30,600 bases of DNA, taken from IMG/VR virus record IMGVR_UViG_3300021087_000056, positions 1-30,600 of that record. The stretch is one strand, 5' to 3'. Each line of letters starts with the position of its first letter. Positions within the stretch are counted from its first letter, which is position 1. The translations under genes and the position numbers were made by a program. Shown here piece after piece: positions 14,175 through 20,670 of the stretch. Source of the stretch: a virus. Under the pieces are notes generated by a model that worked only from the letters and a program-made list of their open reading frames with translations, was not told the DNA's origin and searched no databases.

Positions 14175-14690
14175 TTACGCTTCTATAATAGATGGTAAAA
14201 TAGTGTACATTGGATCTTTTTCCATACCTGTTACGGTAAGTTCATATCCATTTCTATCTGCATAAGCAACCCCTGAAACAGAAGTTCCTGCTGTCATATA
14301 TGCACCTCTTTCGATACCGATTGAGAAAAAGACTCCGTTGTTGTCTTTAGCTGCTACGATTAGGTCTTGATTTTGTGCCATAAGAAGTATTTCATTCCTA
14401 GAAGCCGCACTCATCTTATTAAAAACCATTACTAAATCTTGTTGATATGTTACAGTACCATTCTCTTGTGAAGGAGTAATAGTTTCTGTTAAACTAGAAG
14501 TTTGTCTTGGTGTTTCAAATTTTATCCAATCGGCAGGTACTAAACTATTTCCACCAACGGTGATTGTTTGGATTTCGCCAGCTGTTTCAGTAAACGCTTC
14601 AACGGGACCGTTTGTAATATAAATCACATCGATACCACCCTGCGAGTCTGCACAATTATACGTGAATCCGTTTGTTATGTTACATGCCAT
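14175..14690 (-). CDS. Major tail tube protein (putative)
   Basis: This encodes 171 residues, nearly all beta-strand with a short helix near residue 115 (MSAASRNEILLMAQ). The segment VVAAKDNNGVFFSIGIERGAYM followed by GYELTVTGMEKDP fits the beta-sandwich of siphovirus tail-tube subunits (strand, ligand loop, ELTVTG near the C-terminus). It follows the capsid gene after a hairpin. Tail-tube subunits stack as hexameric rings around the tape measure. A head-decoration protein is the main alternative. Confidence 0.55.
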   Translation of the reverse strand: MACNITNGFTYNCADSQGGIDVIYITNGPVEAFTETAGEIQTITVGGNSLVPADWIKFETPRQTSSLTETITPSQENGTVTYQQDLVMVFNKMSAASRNEILLMAQNQDLIVAAKDNNGVFFSIGIERGAYMTAGTSVSGVAYADRNGYELTVTGMEKDPMYTILPSIIEA

Positions 14691-14717
14691 AATTAATGTT
14701 GTATTTTTTAGTTAATA

Positions 14718-14747
14718 AAACCAGAGCTACCTAAGTAACTCTGGTTT
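14718..14747 (-). terminator. Hairpin after the capsid gene (attenuator or processing site)
   Basis: AAACCAGAG and CTCTGGTTT form a nine-pair stem that can extend inward by a wobble pair and TAC/GTA to leave a four-base loop. On the minus strand it is followed by TTTTATT, only a partial T tract. It begins shortly after the capsid stop (14755). It may stop part of the transcripts or protect the capsid mRNA end, favouring capsid over downstream products. Confidence 0.6.
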
Positions 14748-14754
14748 AAATGAT

Positions 14755-15657
14755 TTATGCTAAATCGTTTGTTGCGAAAACGTTTACTTGAGAAACGCCT
14801 ACACCGATCCTCCAACTTGCCTTAAAGAGTACTGCATCTTGTGACACAGAATATTGGAATCTAAAATTGTCTAAATCATCAGCTCCTAAACCTGTTGCAG
14901 CGATAATGAATTTAGATGGCCCGGCGAAAGCATTCGAACTTCCTACTAATCCTGAACTCATTACAATTTTTGCATTAGTTCCAGGTAACATTAAGATCTC
15001 ATTACCTTCAACTGATTGATGGTTATAAAGATTTTGGGCTACTAGGGCTCTAACTAAAATTCTGTAGTTTGCTGGTGAACATACAATAACGATATCGTCT
15101 CTATTGATAACTGATTCGTCGATTGCATCATATAAATCTAAAGCTTGATCTACAGCATTTGCTACGGTCCAAGCGGCAGCTCCTGCAGGTACAGTTGCTC
15201 CGTTAGCTCCAGTAATCTGTGCTTTTAAACCTGTAGTTGCACCGAAACCATTAATTAAAAAGTCTTCAGTAGCTTTAGTTAATTTTGCTGAGTATGATTC
15301 AGCGATAATTTCTTCCATGGGGATGAAATCATTGTCACCAGAACCTGACATGTATGCACTCATGTAGGTGGCCCTAAGGTCTTCGGGACATAGAGTCGTC
15401 TTACTTTGAAGAGATTCGATTGTGACAGGCACTTGAGTATAAACTACCTGTCCGTCACCTGGGTAACCGCCACAAGAAAGAGCTGAAACAGGTAATTCTG
15501 CATCAACCAAATTGATTGTGAATTGTCCTGAAGTCATTCCTGTTCTAAGATCAGTAAATGCTAAAAGGTCTGTGTTAAGGACTGATTTTGCAATCAATTC
15601 CATTGATAATTCGTCTGTATATGCACTTAAGGCTGAGACGTTAAATGATGTTGCCAT
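14755..15657 (-). CDS. Major capsid protein (HK97-type fold, putative)
   Basis: This encodes 300 residues, the expected length for a mature HK97-type subunit without a long delta domain. Supporting points: an N-terminal arm, a spine-helix-like region around residues 115-140 (EEIIAESYSAKLTKATEDFL), IVIVCSPANYRILV as a core strand-helix, and the end FKASWRIGVGVSQVNVFA typical of capsid proteins. It lies between a scaffold gene and the tail-tube candidate. An A-rich leader of nearly 30 bases separates it from the scaffold. Confidence 0.75.
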   Translation of the reverse strand: MATSFNVSALSAYTDELSMELIAKSVLNTDLLAFTDLRTGMTSGQFTINLVDAELPVSALSCGGYPGDGQVVYTQVPVTIESLQSKTTLCPEDLRATYMSAYMSGSGDNDFIPMEEIIAESYSAKLTKATEDFLINGFGATTGLKAQITGANGATVPAGAAAWTVANAVDQALDLYDAIDESVINRDDIVIVCSPANYRILVRALVAQNLYNHQSVEGNEILMLPGTNAKIVMSSGLVGSSNAFAGPSKFIIAATGLGADDLDNFRFQYSVSQDAVLFKASWRIGVGVSQVNVFATNDLA

Positions 15658-15685
15658 AATTGTTATTTGTTTTTTTTGTGTTTAA

Positions 15686-16267
15686 TTATTTTTGTTTGCG
15701 TAATTTTGCTAAGTACTTCATTCTAGCTTCTGTTTGTTCTAGTCTTTCTTCAGCTACTTTTGCAAAAGTGTTTTTAACTCTAGGTGCTGCTGGTTCTGCG
15801 GCCATAGCTGCATACTTTTTCTTAAGTTCAACAACCTCTTCAGTTAAATTAGCTACTTCTTCAACGAAAGGTGCAATTAATTCTGCAACTCCTTCTAAAA
15901 GTTCTTTAGCTGGTTCAGCAGCTACTTCGCTAACTGGTACTTCAACTTCAACCTCTTCCATAGCTTCTTCAACGATTTCTTCTTCGTCTGCTAATTCTTC
16001 GTCTCCTGCTTCTTCGATCTTAGTGATTTCACCATTCTCTCCAACAGTTACGATTTTTCCATCTGTTAGTTCATGTTTTCCAGCAGGTGCAAATGGATCT
16101 TCAGAAACTCCGTCTCCCGCTCTTACAAATAGGATTGCTCCATCTTGTAATTCACCTTCAACATAAACTTCCGTTCCATCAACTAGCGTAGCTTCAGCCA
16201 GTTTAACTTCAACTGTCTCATTGCTCAACATAACCTTAAGACGTTTCAATGCTTGATTTACGTTCAT
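15686..16267 (-). CDS. Capsid scaffold protein (putative)
   Basis: This encodes 193 residues. The first 85 form a compact beta module (VDGTEVYVEGELQDGAILF, then LTDGKIVTVGENGEI); the next 50 are extremely Glu-rich; the last 60 form coiled-coil helices ending in a basic tail (RMKYLAKLRKQK). Acidic helical proteins with a basic capsid-binding tail directly before the capsid gene are scaffold proteins. The N-terminal beta module may be an added domain. It should be removed by the protease encoded at 17054-18838. Confidence 0.65.
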   Translation of the reverse strand: MNVNQALKRLKVMLSNETVEVKLAEATLVDGTEVYVEGELQDGAILFVRAGDGVSEDPFAPAGKHELTDGKIVTVGENGEITKIEEAGDEELADEEEIVEEAMEEVEVEVPVSEVAAEPAKELLEGVAELIAPFVEEVANLTEEVVELKKKYAAMAAEPAAPRVKNTFAKVAEERLEQTEARMKYLAKLRKQK

Positions 16268-16296
16268 AATGTATTGATTTTTTTTGTTAATTGTTC

Positions 16297-16315
16297 ATCA
16301 GACTTAGTGTCTGAT
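16297..16315. other. Hairpin in the scaffold leader
   Basis: ATCAGAC-TTAGT-GTCTGAT is a perfect 7-base inverted repeat. It lies 30 bases before the scaffold ATG and 27 before the plus-strand endonuclease ATG, so it sits between divergent genes. It could be a regulator site or a stabilising 5' mRNA hairpin. Confidence 0.4.
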
Positions 16316-16341
16316 ATTATTAAATATAAATACCGTGCACA

Positions 16342-16830
16342 ATGACAAAACTTTTAAACAAACTGACAAAACCATATATAATAGATATGGAATACTATAT
16401 TTACCACATACCAGGTGTCAAGATTGGCATGACAGAAGATTTAGAAAAGAGAATGAGTGATCAAGGATTTACTGAATGGGAAATCTTAGAGACACACGCA
16501 TGTATTTATGAAGGTAGTCGTAGAGAATTAGAACTACAAGCAGAATATGGTTTACCTATAGATGCTATACCATATTTTAAAATAGTTAATATTTCAACAC
16601 CTATTAGTACTAGAAAAGGAGGACTAGGTTTAGTAAATAGTGATAAGTTTTTTAATGTATGTAGTAGAGGTGGTAAAGCTGGTAGAAAGCTAACCTTTGA
16701 ACAAGCTGAAGAGATTAGAGCTAAGTATGTACCTAGAAAATATACTGCTAAGATGTTAGCCGAAGAGTATGGCGTGCGGTTTGTAACTATTAGAAAGATA
16801 ATCTATAAAGAGTCCTATATTACTCCTTAG
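16342..16830 (+). CDS. GIY-YIG homing endonuclease with C-terminal HTH
   Basis: This encodes 162 residues. The catalytic domain starts at about residue 16: YYIYHIPGVKIGMTEDLEKR holds the YIY and KIG equivalents of GIY and YIG and the catalytic Arg, and the Glu of SRRELELQAEYG is the metal-binding residue. The C-terminal part (about 112-158, LTFEQAEEIRAKY...AKMLAEEYGVRFVTIRKII) is a helix-turn-helix DNA-binding module common in phage homing endonucleases. It is inserted on the plus strand between the small membrane gene and the scaffold gene. It is a selfish gene that likely cuts related phages lacking it. ATG 16387 is an alternative start. Confidence 0.8.
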   Translation: MTKLLNKLTKPYIIDMEYYIYHIPGVKIGMTEDLEKRMSDQGFTEWEILETHACIYEGSRRELELQAEYGLPIDAIPYFKIVNISTPISTRKGGLGLVNSDKFFNVCSRGGKAGRKLTFEQAEEIRAKYVPRKYTAKMLAEEYGVRFVTIRKIIYKESYITP

Positions 16831-16873
16831 TCGTAGTAGATCCACAATGACATACCTTACATGTACATTCCAT
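16820..16873 (-). CDS. Possible 17-residue Cys-rich peptide
   Basis: Two bases after the TAA of the 62-residue membrane protein an ATG opens a 17-codon frame: MECTCKVCHCGSTTTKE. Four of its first ten residues are Cys, in a CxCxxCxC pattern that suggests a metal-binding knuckle. It ends inside the last codons of the plus-strand endonuclease. It could be a real micro-protein, the start of a longer gene cut off when the endonuclease was inserted, or chance. Confidence 0.25.
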   Translation of the reverse strand: MECTCKVCHCGSTTTKE

Positions 16874-16875
16874 AC

Positions 16876-17064
16876 TTATTTGTCTTCTTTGTTTCTTCTG
16901 CGTCTGATCTCATAGATTCTGACTACATTAAATACTATACCTGTTATTAGAAGTGCCATAGTAAGACCTTCATTCCAACCCATTACCATACTGCCTGTGC
17001 CTGCAACTGTTACTACATTTGCAACTGTATCTTTTGTTTCTGTTATCATAATTTTATTTGGCAT
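16876..17064 (-). CDS. Small membrane protein, holin-like
   Basis: This encodes 62 residues. Two hydrophobic segments (about 13-28 and 32-50) with a short WNEG turn are followed by a basic end (RRRRNKEDK). That layout fits small holins, but here it sits between the protease and scaffold genes rather than with lysis genes, so a role in head morphogenesis at the membrane is an alternative. The start overlaps the protease stop; an internal ATG five codons later is also possible. Confidence 0.5.
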   Translation of the reverse strand: MPNKIMITETKDTVANVVTVAGTGSMVMGWNEGLTMALLITGIVFNVVRIYEIRRRRNKEDK

Positions 17065-18838
17065 TTCTTTCTAGAAACTGACCAGCTATACTAAAACCAT
17101 TCAGCTTTCCTTCTTTTATTAATTCCCAAGTCTCCTTGTTATTTATTTTATAAGACACATACCAATCACCTTTAGCTGGATTAAATCCTAATGCTTTAGC
17201 TTTGTCCATTTCAGGATCTTCAACAATCCAAGATTCTAATAATGTATTTTCTTCTGTTGCTTCCATAGAGTGATCTATGTCAGTCATATGTTGTTTGTGT
17301 TGTTTTAAAAACTTTTCTGATAGTTTTTTGATAGTTTCATCTGAGAAATAAACATGGAACACATTACCATCTTCATCTCTACGTGGTATCATTTGAAATG
17401 CCTTCATTGCAGGTCCAGTAATAACCATTTGATCGTCATCTTCTGCAAACTTCCATTCACTACTCATACGTGCATTGTTTCTTACATAACCTGTAGGTGA
17501 TGGTTGTTTACTATTTTGACTTTTACCAGCATCTCCTGCTGCAGGTCCTTCTGAGATAACTACATTTCTACCTCCAAGACCTCTAAATACGCGAACGGCC
17601 TCAAACCAGTGGGTGCAATTCACGCCCCCAGCGTATTCAAATACTGAATATGAGAACTTACCAGCTTCTGCAAATCCACTATTGATAGAGTTCATTCTAT
17701 TAATCTCTGATCTAGTATAGATTTTACCTAATGCTAATAAGGCTCTACAAAAGTTTCTTTGTGCAGATGGTCCAGTATATCTGAATTGTTGCTCAGGTAC
17801 TTCTTCACCTGCATTAGCACTGATTCTAGATAACACATCTAACGCATCAGCACCTCTTAGGTATTCGCCAATCGTCTCGAAATTAGTTTTAGATAGATTT
17901 ACATATGATGTTAATTCAATGTCTAAGACTTCACCAAAATCACTCTGAGAAGCCATCTCTAAAATAGCTTTTTGTAGTTTTTCTTCTCTAATTTTATTTA
18001 ACTTTGTTTGTGCCCACCTAATACCAGAGTCTCCACCCCAAGCATCCCACATAATACCTCCACAACCTTCTGTATATGGAACATCACTATGTTGTCTATG
18101 TCTTTCGAATGAAGCCATACGTGCTATAGTCTCTTCTGAGATAGGTTTACCATCTGCTAATTGTCTTGCACGTGTCCAACCTACTTGAGTTCCACAATCA
18201 CTACCATTCTCTTCTTTCCATTCAATGGCTCTCTTAGCATTATTTCTTGCACCTTCTGGATAATCTGTAAAAGATTCAAATTCCATAGAGTTAGTAATAG
18301 GAATACAGTTAGGAACTTCTCTACCATTTTTTATTTTAGTACCATACGCAACATAACCTGCAGTGCATGGATTTTCTGGTAAAAACATTTCGTCGTGTGT
18401 TTCACAAGGCATGTAATAAGTAGTACCTTCTACATCATGTGTGTGAGATCCTGAGCAACCCATAGCTTTAGCAGCCTCTTCTGCGAGTGCCTTAGTAGGA
18501 AACAATTGATCTGTATAATCAGGTAATTGGTCTGTATTAATTTCAAATTCATCTTTACGTTGATCTTCTTTGAAACTATTATAACAAATAGCAGTAGCTT
18601 GTTCTTCGTCATAACCTTCTTTGATTAATTGAGGAATACAACGTCCTAAATACTTGTCTTCAGACTCACCAGGTAATTTATCTACAAATTGTTCTGCAGC
18701 AAATACTGCCCAATGTACACCAATTGCTGGTTCTTCTACTAAAGACATGATTTCTATTCCAACATCCTCAAATTCTTCTTCAGAAATATCATCTATTTCT
18801 ACTTGTAACTCTACTATCTTGTTTATTTTGCTGCTCAT
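17054..18838 (-). CDS. Composite prohead protease (XkdF / S78_2-like) with large insert
   Basis: This encodes 594 residues. The C-terminal 135 match XkdF-like serine proteases: MVITGPAMKAFQMIPRRDE, a catalytic His in DIDHSM (H523), and a catalytic Ser in NGFSIAG (S583). The usual beginning of the same family (IEIMSLVEEPAI...WAVFAAE) is at residues 28-48, so about 400 residues appear inserted inside it. The insert holds several Cys-rich modules: one with CIPQL and AICYNSF (55-92), HTHDVEGTTYYMPCETH (132-148), ARNNAKRAIEWKEENG through GCGGIMWDAWGGDSG (197-272), and RNFCRALLALGKIYTRSEIN to GGVNCTHWFE (361-413). The protease should mature the capsid and scaffold made downstream. Confidence 0.75.
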   Translation of the reverse strand: MSSKINKIVELQVEIDDISEEEFEDVGIEIMSLVEEPAIGVHWAVFAAEQFVDKLPGESEDKYLGRCIPQLIKEGYDEEQATAICYNSFKEDQRKDEFEINTDQLPDYTDQLFPTKALAEEAAKAMGCSGSHTHDVEGTTYYMPCETHDEMFLPENPCTAGYVAYGTKIKNGREVPNCIPITNSMEFESFTDYPEGARNNAKRAIEWKEENGSDCGTQVGWTRARQLADGKPISEETIARMASFERHRQHSDVPYTEGCGGIMWDAWGGDSGIRWAQTKLNKIREEKLQKAILEMASQSDFGEVLDIELTSYVNLSKTNFETIGEYLRGADALDVLSRISANAGEEVPEQQFRYTGPSAQRNFCRALLALGKIYTRSEINRMNSINSGFAEAGKFSYSVFEYAGGVNCTHWFEAVRVFRGLGGRNVVISEGPAAGDAGKSQNSKQPSPTGYVRNNARMSSEWKFAEDDDQMVITGPAMKAFQMIPRRDEDGNVFHVYFSDETIKKLSEKFLKQHKQHMTDIDHSMEATEENTLLESWIVEDPEMDKAKALGFNPAKGDWYVSYKINNKETWELIKEGKLNGFSIAGQFLERNAK

Positions 18839-18855
18839 ATTAATATGTATCTAAT

Positions 18856-20631
18856 TTATAATCGTGCTAAGTCGGATATTTTAGCATCTGCTTCTTGTTG
18901 CGATGTCATTTCATCTGAAACAACATATGCTCTAATCACATTAGCACCACTACTACCTTGTTGGTCACCTAAAGTAACTACATTTTCTGCTTCTTGACCC
19001 TGTGTTGCAGATGCTAATGCTTCTGTAGGATCAAAACGAGGTCCAGAAGGTAGTGTGGGTGCTGTTTGACTACCTCCTGGTGCTGTCTTATTTCCAGGTG
19101 TCTTTGTTGAGATGATTTTCTTAACACTTAAAGCACCTGTTGCGACAGCGATTGCCGCTGCAATACCTTTAATAATAGGACCACCGACTGTATCAGCATA
19201 AGCTGATTGTGCACCTTTATAAGTATTGATAACCGTGGCAGAAACCGCAGCAGCTTTTCCAACTGCCGATGACTCTCCCGAAAGTTGAGCTATAGCTCCA
19301 AATGCATTACCTGCCACATCTAATTTTGCATCAGCAACATCTTTTTCTAGTTGCTTTTCATAATCAGCTTTGTCTTTAGCTTCTTTTTTAGCTGTAGCTA
19401 CTCTTGCACTATCTTCATCTGCATACTTTTGTTTCAGTGCATTACTGGCTTCTAATTGACTCTTTTCTAACTCATCTGTCAGTATACCCTGTTCTTCAGC
19501 CTTTAGGATTAATTCTTCATAATATAAATCTAAGTCTTCTAAAGCTTTAGCTCTCTGTTCAGCTTCTGAGTTAGCCTCTGCGTCTCTAATAGATTTCTTT
19601 AGATCTGCTAGTTCTTGTGCTTTTTGTTTAGCATTTTCTATAGCTTCATCTTCTGCTGCTTTATCTGCTGCTAACTTTTCTTCTCTTGCTTTAGTTTCGT
19701 CTGCTTGATTTTGTAACTTATAACCATCTCTTTTATTTTTAAGAGCTGCTAATTGTTTTTCTGTTTCTGCAACAGTTGCTGCACCTGCTTCCGCAGTTTC
19801 TTCAGGATCAAAAAGTAGATTAGCTAAACCACCAGTCACTGCATCTTCTAAGTTAGTTGCAATATCAATACCTGGTATTTTACTAACTGCAGCTGTCATC
19901 ATATCAACAGTCTTTAGTAATAAAGTAACAGGAGCCATTAAGAAACGTATAACGTTTTGTGCAATGTCCTTGTTTCTTTGCATTGCCTCCTCTTGTGCCT
20001 TAGTTTGTAGTCTTTGTTGTTCTAAGACTTGTTCTGTTGCTGAAATAACTTCATCAGTCTGTTGGATTTTAAGATCTCTGATTTCTCTTTCAGATTTACC
20101 TTGTAATTTCAGACTATTTTCAGAACTAGTAGTAGCATCTAAACTCTGTTGTCTAGCTGCGGCTGTAGCTTGTGTATCTGCAAGTAATTGTTTTTGATCT
20201 GCACTAACACCACTAATAGCACCAATAATATCATCCCAATATGCAACGATTAAACCAAGTGCTACAACAATGGCACCAATACCAGTTGCAATTAGACCTT
20301 TCTTTAAAGCTGAAGCTCCTTTGACACCAGATTTGAATGAGGTAACCAGACCTTTACCCATGGCCTTTATACCTTTACTAACTTCTTTAATCTTGGTTCC
20401 TATACCACCAAAGGCTTCATCAATAACTTTGATACCACCTTCAGCAGCTTCTCCTGCTTCTTGACCTGATTTACCAAGATCTTGGGCTTCTTTAGCAGTT
20501 TTCTCTAAAGTTTTCTCAGTTTTCTTCGACTGTTTCTCTACATCTTTTAAAGCATTTTCTAATTCTTCAACAGAGGTGACTGTTTTTTGAATTCCTTCTA
20601 CTTCAAATATTATCTTTACATCTTGTGCCAT
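18856..20631 (-). CDS. Tail tape measure protein (putative)
   Basis: This encodes 591 residues. The opening MAQDVKIIFEVEGIQKTVTSVEELENAL is typical of tape measures in phages of Bacteroidota. Coiled-coil heptads rich in Lys, Glu and Ala fill residues 20-90, 140-225 and 285-450. Hydrophobic membrane-like segments lie at about 112-131 and 226-246, with an Ala-rich helix near 475-505. The tape measure sets tail length and enters the host envelope at DNA ejection; 591 residues imply a short to medium siphovirus tail. It follows a 39-of-42-identical intergenic repeat. Confidence 0.7.
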   Translation of the reverse strand: MAQDVKIIFEVEGIQKTVTSVEELENALKDVEKQSKKTEKTLEKTAKEAQDLGKSGQEAGEAAEGGIKVIDEAFGGIGTKIKEVSKGIKAMGKGLVTSFKSGVKGASALKKGLIATGIGAIVVALGLIVAYWDDIIGAISGVSADQKQLLADTQATAAARQQSLDATTSSENSLKLQGKSEREIRDLKIQQTDEVISATEQVLEQQRLQTKAQEEAMQRNKDIAQNVIRFLMAPVTLLLKTVDMMTAAVSKIPGIDIATNLEDAVTGGLANLLFDPEETAEAGAATVAETEKQLAALKNKRDGYKLQNQADETKAREEKLAADKAAEDEAIENAKQKAQELADLKKSIRDAEANSEAEQRAKALEDLDLYYEELILKAEEQGILTDELEKSQLEASNALKQKYADEDSARVATAKKEAKDKADYEKQLEKDVADAKLDVAGNAFGAIAQLSGESSAVGKAAAVSATVINTYKGAQSAYADTVGGPIIKGIAAAIAVATGALSVKKIISTKTPGNKTAPGGSQTAPTLPSGPRFDPTEALASATQGQEAENVVTLGDQQGSSGANVIRAYVVSDEMTSQQEADAKISDLARL

Positions 20632-20670
20632 ACTATTAAATATAAATTATTAGTCTATTGAATTATCTAT
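20629..20670 (-). repeat. 42-base intergenic repeat, copy 1 (candidate late promoter)
   Basis: This run up to the ATG of the tape-measure gene matches 28266-28307 at 39 of 42 positions. On the minus strand it holds ATAGATAATTCAATAGACTA followed by AATTTATATTTA. TATATTTA matches seven of eight positions of TANNTTTG, but it lies only five bases from the ATG, so it may instead be a translation-initiation or phage-sigma element. Confidence 0.6.

Noticed and set aside
15660-16166. Plus-strand open frame of 168 residues rich in Ser and Ala
   Set aside because: It is the antisense of the scaffold gene; its Ser/Ala bias mirrors the Glu/Ala codons of the scaffold.
20270-20464. Plus-strand open frame over the tape-measure gene
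   Set aside because: It is antisense to a clearly coding coiled-coil region, with no leader or promoter; the same holds for 19964-20197, 25652-25864 and 27892-28179.
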